A DNA stretch of 64,000 nt from Eutrigla gurnardus (lineage: Eukaryota > Chordata > Actinopteri > Perciformes > Triglidae): the NCBI GenBank assembly GCA_963514095.1, contig OY741267.1, forward strand, positions 2,454,413 through 2,518,412, read 5' to 3'. The notes under the pieces are model-generated. The model worked only from the letters and a program-made list of their open reading frames with translations, was not told where the DNA came from and did no database searches. The position numbers and the translations under genes are program-made. Below, in pieces: positions 52,101-63,511 of the stretch. Each line of letters starts with the position of its first letter. The stretch's first letter is position 1.

Positions 52101-54826
52101 CTGTTTGTTGTCAAAACTAAGAGCCAATCAGCTCTTAGATGAGGCGAGAGCCAGGCATTTCCCATCATGCCCCGGGGCTTGCAGTCGGTTGAGAGCAACT
52201 GCGCCGTCTGGCTCTAAAAACTGCAACCACCTTGATCTCGTGAGATTATCGTTGCCCACGTGTGCATGACGTCAGTGCAAGTCGGGATCAAGTCGGACAC
52301 AAAACTACCCAGCATGCATTGTGCGGCAATGGATTCTGCGCAGGCCGGGCTCATCTGCCACGAGCCTAAAGGAAGGTCTGTTGCAGCCGATGCTAAAGGA
52401 GCTAAGGATCACTTCTTCATTTAGGAACCTTCCTCAGCAACCTTGGACCCTTTACCTGATTCAGGTAGTTTAGCGAGTGAGTTTATTATCTTCATATTTG
52501 TCAATTATGGACAACAGAGAGACGTGCACTAGGATGCTGGCGTGCAGCCAAAAATGGGCAGTGAAGGTAAGGTATTACCGTTAGATCTTCACATTGTAGG
52601 TCACATTGAATCGAGATCAAGGGCCAAATAACGATCCATTAACGTACCACAGCCCCTTTTACACAGGTGACTCCATCGTAATGGCGTCAAAAACTGCCGC
52701 AAACCGGAGCGTTTAGATAGAACTTTGTTTGTAGTGTTTAGATAGAACTTTGTTTGTAGCGTTTAGATAGAACTTTGTTTGTAGTGTTTAGATAGAACTT
52801 TGTTTGTAGTGTTTAGATAGAACTTTGTTTGTCTGTGATTAGATAGAACTTTGTTTGTAGCGTTTAGATAGAACTTTGTTTGTCTGTGATTAGATAGAAC
52901 TTTGTTTGTAGTGTTTAGATAGAACTTTGTTTGTAGCGTTTAGATAGAACTTTGTTTGTCTGTGATTAGATAGAACTTTGTTTGTCTGTGATTAGATAGA
53001 ACTTTGTTTGTAGCGTTTAGATAGAACTTTGTTTATAGTGTTTAGATAGAACTTTGTTTGTAGTGTTTAGATAGAACTTTGTTTGTAGTGTTTAGATAGA
53101 ACTTTGTTTGTAGCGTTTAGATAGAACTTTGTTTGTAGTGTTTAGATAGAACTTTGTAGCGTTTAGATAGAACTTTGTTTGTAGTGTTTAGATAGAACTT
53201 TGTTTGTAGTGTTTAGATAGAACTTTGTTTGTAGCGTTTAGATAGAACTTTGTTTGTAGTGTTTAGATAGAACTTTGTAGCGTTTAGATAGAACTTTGTT
53301 TGTCTGTGATTAGATAGAACTTTGTTTGTAGTGTTTGGATAGAACTTTGTAGCGTTTAGATAGAACTTTGTTTGTAGTGTTTAGATAGAACTTTGTTTGT
53401 AGTGTTTAGATAGAACTTTGTTTGTAGTGTTTAGATAGAACTTTGTAGTGTTTAGATAGAACTTTGTTTGTAGTGTTTAGATATAACTTTGTTTGTAGTG
53501 TTTAGATAGAACTTTGTAGCGTTTAGATAGAACTTTGTTTGTAGTGTTTAGATAGAACTTTGTTTGTCTGTGATTAGATAGAACTTTGTTTGTAGTGTTT
53601 AGATAGAACTGTTTGTAGCGTTTAGATAGAATTTTGTTTGTAGCGTTTAGATAGAACTTTGTAGTGTTTAGATAGAACTTTGTTTGTCTGTGATTAGATA
53701 GAACTTTGTTTGTAGTGTTTAGATAGAACTTTGTAGCGTTTAGATAGAACTTTGTTTGTAGTGTTTAGATAGAACTTTGTTTGTCTGTGATTAGATAGAA
53801 CTTTGTTTGTAGCGTTTAGATAGAACTTTGTTTGTAGTGTTTAGATAGAACTTTGTTTGTAGTGTTTAGATAGAACTTTGTTTGTAGCGTTTAGATAGAA
53901 CTTTGTTTGTAGCGTTTAGATAGCGTTTAGATAGAACTTTGTTTGTAGTGTTTGGATAGAACTTTGTTTGTCTGTGTTTAGATAGAACTTTGTTTGTAGT
54001 GTTTAGATAGCGTTTAGATAGAACTTTGTTTGTAGCGTTTAGATAGAACTTTGTTTGTCTGTGTTTAGATAGAACTTTGTTTGTAGTGTTTAGGTAGAAC
54101 TTTGTTTGTAGTGTTTAGATAGAACTTTGTTTGTAGTGTTTAGATAGAACTTTGTTTGTAGTGTTTAGATAGAACTTTGTAGCGTTTAGATAGAACTTTG
54201 TAGTGTTTAGATAGAACTTTGTAGCGTTTAGATAGAACTTTGTAGTGTTTAGATAGAACTTTGTTTGTAGCGTTTAGATAGAACTTTGTTTGTAGTGTTT
54301 AGATAGAACTTTGTTTGTAGCGTTTTTAGATAGTGTCAGCTTTGAGGAACGAGTGTGACGTCACACAGCTCGTCCGCGGTCTCGTCTGTAGACTCGTCGG
54401 CCGTGTGACGTATTCCATGAGCGTCGGAAATCTGATTAGCTCGATGCATCAAAACATCTACGAAAGGTGAACTTTTGCTCATCTCGCATATTTACACGAC
54501 TCTTAAAACAAGCGACGTTGCTGTGCATCACATGTTGATGATAAAATGGCGGCCTCGTTAGATTTACGTTTACACTGACGACGGGGAGCAAAAGAGGCGT
54601 AATAGTCCCGCTTAAAATGGGCCATTGACAGCGGCTCCTGACGCGGAAATAAACGTGTTAACCAACCTGCTCCGTGCATCTGGTCCGTGAACACAACTCG
54701 GAGCCTGCGATGGCGGAGGTCCTCCTCGTACTCGCGGATCGTAACTTCCAGGTGTCCGAGGATCTCCTCCATTGCCGCGGTCAGACGCTGCTGGACGAAC
54801 ACCTTCACACTGCGGAGTCTCGACAT
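48372..54826 (-). CDS. C2H2 zinc-finger protein, two coding exons
   Basis: Coding exons 54667-54826 and 48372-49162 on the minus strand join in phase 1 to 316 residues plus stop. Residues 1-53 are the N-terminal coiled-coil cassette (VQQRLTAAMEEILGHLEVTI) common in teleost zinc-finger genes. The acidic linker has VQHQLVIKEEQRDWSPRLEQ and EDPGHPHIKQEQEGWTSQV, typical of the same group. Three C2H2 fingers are at the C-terminus: CSKCGKTFGQKHTLQTHMRC-H, CSLCGKRFTQKGNLAKHLAV-H and CPVCGERLAHQGNLTQHMTV-H, with HTGEKPFS between the first two. Three fingers is few for this group. A DNA-binding nuclear regulator is inferred; the target is unknown. Confidence 0.85.
49163..50171. other. Zinc-finger gene intron, 3' part
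   Basis: 49877-49960 has one end of a hAT-like element (TAGGGATGCAATGGTTCTCG, GAACCGTATGGTACG); the other end may be at 51255-51292 but the pair does not match well. The rest is unclassified. Confidence 0.45.
50172..50993. mobile_element. PIF/Harbinger-like MITE in the zinc-finger gene intron
   Basis: Left GGGCCTGTCCACACGAAAAC and right, read inward, GGGGCCGTCCAGACGAAGC; TTA flanks both sides (50169-50171, 50994-50996). 822 bp, interior CpG-rich (AAACGGAG, CGTTTTCG). No transposase. Confidence 0.8.
51350..52450. mobile_element. Inverted partial copy of the 8903-9725 MITE, disrupted
   Basis: 51367-51445 reads as the reverse complement of about 9065-9145 (CACTTTAAATGTTGCTCTCG, AATTGTGGGTCGGCGT). 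52372-52415 matches the reverse of about 9030-9075 (ATGCTAAAGGAGCT). About 900 bases of other sequence separate the two blocks, so the copy has been split or rearranged. Confidence 0.55.
52690..54332. repeat. 25-bp minisatellite, about 66 copies
   Basis: Units of TAGTGTTTAGATAGAACTTT plus GTTTG (25 bp), with a 26-bp variant (TCTGTGATTAGATAGAACTT), a 21-bp short variant lacking TTTG, and a TAGCG/TAGTG dimorphism. Variants are interspersed, not blocked. It sits in the zinc-finger gene intron, 335 bases from the exon 1 donor. Confidence 0.95.
54667..54826 (-). CDS. Zinc-finger gene, coding exon 1
   Basis: ATG at 54824-54826, donor GTTGGT after GGAGCAG. Upstream is CpG-rich (54840-55020), consistent with a promoter. 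Confidence 0.82.
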
Positions 54827-55413
54827 GTTCTACTGGGGGCTAGCAGAGGATCTACGCAAGCTCCGGATCACTGCTGCTTCTTTGGAGCTACCATTTACTC
54901 AGCGCGCTCCACCTCTCGGCCCGGTTCCAGAGCAGTCTTCCGCTCTCCAGACTTCCGCTCCGTGTCCGCGCTCGTTTAGCGGGTCCGCGACATTAATTAC
55001 ACGGGGATTAGGCGGGTTACATGCCCCCCAGCAGCGCGTCTGCGTATGCTTGTTTTAAGAAAGCGGACCGTACTGATCACGTGCACTATCGTGTTATATC
55101 CGTCTGGGAACACGCTTCGGACAAAAGGTTCCATGATTCAATCTACATCCGTATTTCCGTCCGCGGGAGCGTATTTCAACAGGTAAAATGGTTTGCGTTG
55201 GTTAATAATCTAGGGCACACAGAAGGCCAAATAATGGAGTCATAAGGAAGAGAGATCAATTCTTTGTATTTTTACATAACCCATCCATAAACTATGTTCA
55301 TAAAAGTCTAGTTTCCAAATAAAGGCATAATCAAGGATATTAGACATACAAGCATATTAACTCTAAATTAAAAATTAAAAGTATATCAATTCTGAGGCAA
55401 GAGAGCTCCTGGG
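54827..55413. other. Upstream of the zinc-finger gene
   Basis: CpG-rich to about 55020, the likely promoter of the minus-strand gene; no TATA box stands out. 55020-55410 holds nothing recognised. Confidence 0.4.
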
Positions 55414-55815
55414 ATGGTATTAAAACATGGAGTCAGAGTGGATATGAAGGCATTTGTCCTCTCCATCATTTACGCTGAGAGTGCAGATGTGAGCTGTGGG
55501 CAGGCCAGAGTTTCCAAATGGCACAAACTGAAGAATAAGAGTACAATCCGTCCCCCACCTGATGATGACTCTTTGAATCTTCATATGGAAAGGTCAAACT
55601 ACCTTACATATTGCCAGCTCCATTTCAACCTACAAGAGCATCCTTCTCCCATTGGTCACGGCTGGGAACTAGCCGTTAAACCCTGCCCCCCTTGCCCCAG
55701 CAGCTCACACCTCATGACTGCTCAGATGAGAGTAGCAGTGATGATGAGAGGAGTCAGTGTGGAGATTCAACAGATTCAGATAAGAGTCTTTTTAGTTAAT
55801 TCAATAAATAAATAA
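55414..55815 (+). pseudogene. ORF resembling the C-terminus of a transposon-associated protein
   Basis: 133 codons. It contains KNKSTIRPPPDDDSLNLHME, then RSNYLTYCQLHFNLQEHPSP and IGHGWEL. I recall a similar layout (PPxxxSLxxHxxRANY, later PSPIGHGW) in uncharacterised animal proteins often linked to mobile elements. No start exon, promoter or catalytic domain is seen. The last 40 codons look frameshifted into a Ser/Asp-rich tail. Could be the last exon of a decayed element or domesticated gene. Confidence 0.4.
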
Positions 55816-56239
55816 TAATAAAAATGTTAATGTTATGTTAATAAACAACTCCAAGACATATGATGACATAAGTGTATGTTGTAATTTTACTGTCCAGAAA
55901 TGAACTCAGTACGAGCAGACCTTTCATTTGAGCCTAATATTAAGGCTCTATGACGAGTTTGAAAAATGTACATTTAAAGAGCCAAAAGTGGCAGCCATCT
56001 TAAATTTGAAGGTCAAAGATAGGTCAAATCAATACATCTACATCATTAATGAATTTCTTGACCCAAATAGTCTCAGAAACCATGTATTATGCAGCACTGT
56101 GGGCAAAACCATTAAAAAGTTTGTTTCCAGCTTGGCTGACAGCAGCCATTTTGGATATAGGGCTCTCCCAAAATTTCCCCACATTTTTGTGAGGGGCACT
56201 CCGGCTCATTTTTTTATTTAACCATTATAGATGACAAAT
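55816..56239. other. No recognised gene
   Basis: AT-rich; an ORF of 97 codons at 55928-56221 has no known domain. Confidence 0.4.
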
Positions 56240-57112
56240 CCAGTGAGAAACGAACCTTTCCTCTCCACGGAACTTCTATAGATGACCCAACTACCAGCTA
56301 AACCCAGAAAAAACTGAGGTTCTCATTGTTGCTGCTGATCCCATCGTAGCCAAGGTGACTGCCCACATGGGGGCAGTAACATCCGCTCCAGCCTGAGAAA
56401 CCTCAGCTCCCGCACCTGCTTCTTCCATCTCAGAAATATTGCTAAACTCTGAACCATGGTATCCCACTCAGAACTCGAACTGGCCGTCCACGCTTTCATC
56501 TCATCCAGACTCGATTACTGTAACTCACTGTTTACCTGCCTCAATAAATCATCTCTGGACCGTCTACAACTAATACAGAACGCTGCCGCTAGGCTGCTAA
56601 CTCGCTCACAGAAGTCCTGCCATATCACTCCTATCCTCCGCGCCCTACATTGGCCTTCCATAGCTTTTAGATTCCAATTTAAAATTCTGGTAACCACCTT
56701 CAATGCCCTGCATGGGTCTGCCCCGGCCTACATCTCCGACCTCCTCCAGCCCTACTCCACTAGCCGGTCCCTAAGGTCCTCCGACCAGGGGCTCCTCGCT
56801 CTTCCCCGAACCAACCTCAAAACGAAAGGGGACCGAGCCTTTCGTTCGGTGGCCCCCAGACTCTGGAACGCTCTTCCCTCAGACTTAAGAGCCTCTGCGT
56901 CGATTGAAGCCTTCAAGGCGCAGTTAAAAACCTACCTGTTTCGACAGGCCTTTGAACTGCATGGCAGTTAATTACTGTCGTTGTTTTATTCTTTGCTGCT
57001 CTTCATCTTTGTATATACTGTGTTGTCTTATTATGTTTTGTGAAGCACTTTGTGACTTTGTGCTGTGAAAAGTGCTATATAAATAAAGAATTATTATTAT
57101 TATTATTATTAG
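56240..57112 (+). mobile_element. LINE 3' fragment (L2-like)
   Basis: The plus strand carries the end of a non-LTR reverse transcriptase: KTEVLIVAADPIV in the first part, then an intact 171-codon stretch (56456-56971) with SRLDYCNSLFTCLNKSSLDR, LQLIQNAAARLLTR, LHGSAPAYISDLL and APRLWNALPSDLRA. It ends AAAAGTGCTATATAAATAAA and a (TTA)n tail. 5'-truncated; the intact end suggests a fairly young insertion. Confidence 0.88.
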
Positions 57113-57714
57113 CTACGGCCCTGCATCAAACGTGCGGAGCGGCGTTTGCAGTCCGGCTCACACAGCGAGTCTGCTGCGGTGGAAAGAGTGGAGCGACTGC
57201 GCTGCCCCCGAGCATCTGAAGGCGAAGGTAGTTTCCTCTGCTGAAGTTTTAATAGGCCAATCTAACCTAAAGTTACATTTGTAATGAATGTCATGTATGC
57301 TAAAGGTGATTCAGCAAAAACGTAAAATCGCTTGCTCGTGATTTGTGAGAGCATGTTCCCTTTGATTAGTTTTGGTTTTAGTAAAGACAAACACAGCTTC
57401 ATATGAAATATTAAAACCTGTCATGTTTCAATCCATAACGTTTACAGAGGGTGGCCGTTTCGCGGGCGTTCCGTTACAACACTACACAGTTCTAGCGAGG
57501 AGATGGATCATTTTGATTTGATTAGCTAATCAGTACTATAAAACCATGACTGTCACATATCACAGCAATGACGCTGCACAGTAAAACTGGGAAAATAACA
57601 AATACAGTAGCATTAATTAGGCCAAACATGACTGTGTGCGTGTGATAAATCTTTTCTGATTTGATATTTGTTATACTTATTATCTATATGGCCCTACAGT
57701 GTAACATAATATCA
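57113..57714. other. No clear gene
   Basis: 57118-57124 (TACGGCCCTG nearby) may be an old hAT terminus beside the LINE tail. Otherwise AT-rich. Confidence 0.3.
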
Positions 57715-58045
57715 GGATAACCAGAGCTTTTACCATCTTGACTATTGCAGGCAACAGTAGCTGGAGAGAGCAGAACAACGAAAAGGAAATCAAAAGTGGG
57801 GATATTGACAGGTTTTTCAGAAAAATAAAGGAGAAGGTAGAGAACTGGAGAGACCAGGAGGGTCAGAGCAGGAGACGGCCACAGAAGGAGATGAAGAAAT
57901 AAGTGAAGGAGAAGAGGATGTGAGAGATGAAGAGGAGGCTGCTGTAGATTCAGAAAGTGGGACAGAGGCAGGGAGTGACCACCAGGCAGATGAAGAGGGA
58001 GGAAGAGGGTCCTAGGCCTACAGCAATTCCCCCTGGACCACATGG
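57715..58045 (+). pseudogene. Possible N-terminal exon remnant of a transposase
   Basis: In the plus strand AKSGDIDRFF-like sequence (57795-57825, KSGDIDRFFRKIKEKVENW) is followed after a frameshift by an acidic region (EISEGEEDVRDEEEAAVDSE) and a possible donor at GGTATG 58042. Short DRFF-start exons followed by acidic linkers occur in hAT/ZMYM-like transposases; this assignment is tentative. Confidence 0.35.
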
Positions 58046-58229
58046 TATGTTTTTATTCTCCTTCCATATAAATTGCAGTACAGTAGCAACACATATCATG
58101 TCACTCAGTAAAATAACATGTTTTCAGTTATTGGCTATTTTCTGTAGCATATGTTATAGGGTTAGATACAAAAAAACTAAAAAAAACCCACTATATCCTA
58201 TAAAACAAACCAGTGTTACCTAGAAACTC

Positions 58230-58640
58230 TATGACCCCTCTCTGTGTCTCCCGCACCTTATCGCCCTTAGTTCCCAATATCCCTGCCTCTCTCACCCTGT
58301 CTTTAACCTTGCCCTTTCTTCGATATATTTACTACATTGCATAATTACATGTTCAGCGTTTTCTGTTTTCCTACATACTGTACAAAGATTTTAATTTACT
58401 TTTCCCAATAAAAATAATGTCTTATTTAATCCAGTGTGATTGAATCTTAGTCTTGATAGTACTACCTCCTCTCTTCTACTTCTTCCCTTAATACTCTGTG
58501 TTCTGACTGTGTTTTGTATTCTATAATAAGTTATGCCCTTGCTGTCCTCGTCCCACTTCTTCTGCCAAAATTCAGATATTTCCTATTTGATTCCATAAAG
58601 AGCCTGTTGAGTCCTTCTGTATTATTGAATTGGAGTTGAT
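58230..58640 (-). mobile_element. I-clade-like LINE fragment (minus strand)
   Basis: The minus strand reads FNHTGLNKTLFLLGKVN, then LCTVCRKTENAEHVIMQCSK and YIEERA, the same C-terminal cysteine motif region as in the LINE at 22560-22720. The rest of the element is missing. Confidence 0.7.
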
Positions 58641-58785
58641 TAAGATTGTTGTTCGCAAGACTCAAATTTGCTGCCGTGAGATATGAACTCCTTCATCGTT
58701 CTTGTGATGTATCTTATGTTGTGATTTTATAGGTTATTATTTTGTCCACCAGTGGGCGCTCTTGGTTCGTTGTTCCGTTGTTGTG

Positions 58786-58872
58786 AGGGTGTGTGTGAGC
58801 ATGTGTGTGGGTGTGGGTGTGTATGAGCGTGTGTGTGTGAGGTGCACGTGAGCGTGTGTGTGTTTGTGTCTG
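58786..58872. repeat. Imperfect GT microsatellite
   Basis: GTGTGTGAGCATGTGTGTGG-type mixed GT/GAGC repeats. Confidence 0.8.
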
Positions 58873-59461
58873 TCACACAATATGAGGATTGAAGTGCCAG
58901 TGCGAGGCCCCACAGTCCGCTACCTCTACAGGCTACGACAGCAGAGATAGGACACACAGCAAGCTCTCAACAGAAGGAAGCACACACAATAGCAAGCCAG
59001 GAACAATGAGATAAGGTGGAAGGATTCAAGATTCAAGATTTTTATTGTCATCTCCTTGCAAGCATTAATTACAAGTAATGACATTTTTAATCTCAGTGCA
59101 AACTCAGCATCCGTAACAATACGGGAGTCAAAGAAAAGAGCCTCTGGGTAGTTTTAATAGCTACCATATTAACTGGAATAAGAGTGAGCTCATGTTCGAT
59201 TGCATCACCTGGATAGACCAAAAGGTTTTTGCATAAAGTGGCTCCTAACAAATTCTCCTACTTAGGAATCCATGTTACAGGAGTACTCAGGTTACAATCA
59301 TGGTTAGAGGACCCTGTCCCCCCTTCTTTTAAGTTAAACTAGATTCCTTTATCATCCACTCATGTAAAGGAGAATTAGCTCTACCTAATGAAAGCACCGG
59401 CAGGACTTTGTCTATCCCTTCTTGTTGTATGTTGGTTTCCCCGTCTGTCAGTGGTTGTCTC

Positions 59462-59696
59462 AGGCTGCGTTCACACTACACATGTATGTTGGCGGACGAG
59501 GGAATGCGTGTCTGGTGCATGGGGGAGTTCCATAACGCGTTCTGATTGGCTGACGGATCTGATGGTTTCTGAAAAGTTGCATTTTTCTCAACTTTTCCTC
59601 CCCAAGCGATGCAACGGAGCGGACCCACAATTAATTTCGTCATTATGTGATGCAAGCCCATGCAAAGTCAATGAGATCACAGTGTGAACGCGGCCT
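59462..59696. mobile_element. Small MITE with GCGTTCACACT ends
   Basis: Left AGGCTGCGTTCACACT and right, read inward, AGGCCGCGTTCACACT; 235 bp. No target duplication found. No coding capacity. Confidence 0.65.
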
Positions 59697-60062
59697 TTGG
59701 CTGACCTACATTTTGCTCATCAGCCAAACTCCTCACTCCTGCTGCCTGTCTCCTCTGGTTACCAGTTTGTTGTGAAACCTCCAGTGCTAACAACAAGGCC
59801 TTGTCCTGAGTAGATTCTTGTTATTCTGTCTGGAACCTGTTTTTTTTCTGCAGCCATACCGTACCCGTGCAGTCACGCCCAACTGTCCCAGACTCGCTTT
59901 CTGTTTTGGATTTCTTGGTAACTGCCTAGACTGTCTGTCTAGAAACTGTCTGTATGGATTGTTTTCAAAGCATGTCTGCAAGCAGTTACAGTAAACATGT
60001 CAGCACTCCTGATGCCAATCCATGGCCTTCTTTTGCACTTAGGTGGCACCTTTAAAATGTAG

Positions 60063-60600
60063 GGCCCTAGTTTTGTGGCGCAGTTAAGGGTGGCGCAGGG
60101 TGGTGGCGCAGCGCAGGGTGGCGGAGCCGGCGCAATGCAAGTTTCAGTCAGTTTGTCACTTTGGTGGATCGCCTGCGCCAAGATGGGTGTGGCGGCGCAG
60201 CAGGGGGAGGCGTCACAGATTCAGCTTGGCGTAGCGGAAGTTTCGTGGCAAAAAGCCTCACCAAGACTGCGCCGAAAGCCCGCCAGCTCCAACCTGGTCT
60301 GCTCTTGGCGTAAGGCGAATCACAGCTGGCGGATTGGAAGTTTGGCTGACCGGCGTGCAGTGCCACACGTCACCGAGACCTCACAGGCAGGTTTCCACAG
60401 TTCCAGGCACATTTAAATGCAATAAATAATCACAACAAACACTATTTAATGCAACTAATTGAATCAACACGTGAATTTATATCTATATAGATTGTCCCGT
60501 CACATCTGACGTCAGATTAAAGGCGGATGGCACGCGTAACGGAAACTCAGCCTGACTGAATTAACACAGCTGAAACTTGGACCTCTCGGACCAAAACATT
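60063..60600. repeat. Dispersed repeat, copy 2
   Basis: Counterpart of 15799-16350; differs by an extra GGCGCAG-rich stretch near the start and a short deletion (AAGGTGCAAGGCGCAAATAA part missing near 60315). Shared end CTCTCGGACCAAAACAT. Confidence 0.75.
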
Positions 60601-62000
60601 CCCGGACAAACTCCGAGAAACTTCACAACTCAGCTAGCTAACATTGATAAATCAAAGTCCGATGAATTGCTCAGAGAGCAGTCGTACCTTCACCTTCTCA
60701 GGAAGTCTCTTTCTCTAAGAAATAATTGTGTACTGAGTGAATGCAAATCCACTCATCACATGTTCCTCTGCTGTTTTCTGTAAACTCTGTATAAAACTCT
60801 GGCTAGAGTCCCACTCCAGTCAGAAAGGATTCTACAGCATCGTTGTGAACTTCTTTCTCCACTGAAGTGATTAAACCTCATCTGAACCAGCCACAGAATT
60901 GGACCTGAAGAGTTTTTCTTTCACAATTATATGCATATTATATATTTAAATGTATAGGTGTGTATATCTGTATATATATAGATCGGAACATGGCACACAG
61001 ACAAGTGTATGAATGTATTGATTTATTTTCTGTTCGTACAACATGTACACACATACACATGTATGTGGGAGGCAAAAACCCAGTAAAAGCCTTCACATTG
61101 TCAGAAAAAAGACGTAAAACATCTGTGCTTGTTAATGGTGTTCAGACCTCATTCTGGTTTTCACTACAGCCTCAGACTCGCTTGCTGGTTTCACACATCT
61201 AAACATTTTGTCTAATTGTATCGATCCTTTGTTACCCCTCATACTCATTACATCATTTCATAATTCATTTGTTTACCCTTCAAGTGAGTCACCTCGAGGT
61301 TTTAAAAATGTGCAACATGAATAAAATTAAATCTATTCAGAGCATGTGAAGTTACATTTTGGAAGGTAAATGCTTATTAATGTTTGATTTTGATGTAAAA
61401 ACGTGAATTCTTCTACAGTGACTGGCTTGAACCTGACAGATGTGTCCTTCTGCCGTCAGCTGTGTTTACTATCATTTGTAATCATTGTGTAATTCACAGT
61501 ATGGAAAAGTCAAGAGCTGTTTGCAAATTGGACGTACTTGTTGAGTCAGCCCTCACAAAAGGAACACCTTCATTAGAGGAACTTTATAGCCAGCTAACTT
61601 TCTGACTGCAAATAAGCATAGCTTCATTTCTTGAATGCACTGTCATTAAGAAGTCGTTAGGTTTCTAGTTCTGTGCACGCTGGCCTATCCCTCTGGGGTT
61701 AAGTTTCAGCATTCATCCTCTACACTCAAACAAGCTACAACTTATCTACGGTAATTTAAGTAGCATGTCTTGCAATAATTCTACTGATGGCGGGTAGAGT
61801 GTGCTGGCATATGAAGGTCAGCGTTGGCCAACCATGAGACGGAGTGAGACGACTCCAAGGTCAATGGAATCTCTATCTTCTTCTTCAAGGTGAAGTCAGT
61901 AAATGATCGGGTGAGAACAGTAAAGACGTGCATTGATCAATCGCATAGTTACTGTGCTTCACTCAGCTATTCCCTGTCAGAACAATGGAGCTGACATGAA
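60601..62000. other. No recognised gene
   Basis: Unclassified, AT-rich sequence with only short ORFs. Confidence 0.45.
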
Positions 62001-63511
62001 ACTAATACTACTACTACTCCCACTGCTAATACTCCTACTGCTGTTAATACTACTACTACTAATACTACTACTACTGCTGTACTCCTACTACTGTTAATAC
62101 TACTACTACTGCTTATAGTACTCCCACTGCTAATACTCCTACTGCCGTTAATACTACTCCTACTGCTAATACTCCTACTGCCGTTAATACTACTCCTACT
62201 GCTAATACTCCTACTGCTGTACTCCTACTGCTGTTAATACTACTACTACGGCTTATAGTACTCCCACTGCTAATACTCCTACTGCTGTTAATACTACTAC
62301 TGCTAATACTACTACTACTGCTATACTCCTACTACTGTTAATACTACTACTACTGCTAATACTACTCCTACTGCTAATACTACTGCTGTTAATACTACTA
62401 CTACTGTTAATACTACTCCTACTGCTAATACTCCTACTGCTGTTAATACTACTCCTACTGCTAATACTACTCCTACTGCTAATACTACTGCTGTTAATAC
62501 TACTACTACTGTTAATACTACTCCTACTGCTAATACTCCTACTGCTGTTAATACTACTACTGCTAATACTACTCCTACTGCTAATACTACTGCTGTTAAT
62601 ACTACTACTACTGTTAATACTACTCCTACTGCTAATACTCCTACTGCTGTTAATACTACTACTACTGCTAATACTACTCCTACTGCTAATACTACTGCTG
62701 TTAATACTACTACTACTGTTAATACTACTCCTACTGCTAATACTCCTACTGCTGTTAATACTACTACTACTGCTAATACTACTCCTACTGCTAATAATCC
62801 TACTATGCTACTCCTACTGCTAATACTACTACTACTGTCAATAGGCTACTACTAATACTACTACTACTGCTAATACTACTACTACGGTTAAAACTACCAC
62901 TGCTGTTAATACTACTACTACTATTAATACTAATACTACTACTGTTGATACTTCTTCTACTGTTAATATTACTACTACTGCCAATACTACTACTACTACT
63001 GCGAAAACTACTACTGCTGTTAATACTACTACTGCTAACACTACTACTACTGTTAACACTACTACTGCTGTTAATACTACTGTTAATACTACTACTACTG
63101 TTAAAACTAATACTACTGTTAAAACTAATACTACTGTTAATACTACTACTACTGTTAATACTACTGTTAATACTACTACTACTACTGTTAAAACTAATAC
63201 TACTGTTAATACTACTACTGCTGTTAATACTACTGTTAATACTACTACTACTACTACTGTTAAAACTAATACTACTGTTAATACTACTACTGTTAAAACT
63301 ACTACTGGGGGTGCCAGGATAGCTCAGTGGTAGAGTTGGCACCACACGTACTTAGGATGAGTCCTCACAGCAGTGGCCCCGGGTTCGGATCCTATAGGCG
63401 GCCCCTCTGCAATGTCATCCCCATCTCTTTCTCCCCCTTTCACTCTCACTCTCGGTTGTAACCCTCTTACTCACATCGTTTCATAGTGTACAACTACTGT
63501 TAATACTACTA
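62001..63511. repeat. ACT-based trinucleotide array, about 1.5 kb
   Basis: Built of ACT, GCT, GTT, AAT and CCT triplets in longer recurring blocks (TACTACTACTGCTAATACTA, CTCCTACTGCTAATACTC). Higher-order blocks of roughly 60-120 bases repeat in the middle part; the right end becomes GTTAATACT-rich. Long open frames on both strands follow from the period of three. A SINE interrupts it at 63307-63487. Confidence 0.9.
63307..63487 (+). mobile_element. tRNA-derived SINE inserted in the ACT array
   Basis: A box ATAGCTCAGTGGTAGAG and B box GGGTTCGGATCC, then a CT-rich body (CATCCCCATCTCTTTCTCCC) known from fish SINEs. Array sequence continues after it (CAACTACTGTTAATACTACT), so it landed in an existing array; AACTACT-type flanks may be the duplication. 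Confidence 0.75.

Noticed and set aside
59462..60600. Possible gene in GC-rich sequence
   Set aside because: Explained by a MITE and a dispersed repeat copy; the ORFs match those of copy 1 only because of repeat homology.
62803..63345. Ser/Asn-rich and Leu-rich ORFs
   Set aside because: Frames kept open by the ACT array only.
63320..63400. tRNA gene
   Set aside because: A and B boxes are present but the acceptor stem does not pair and a SINE body follows.
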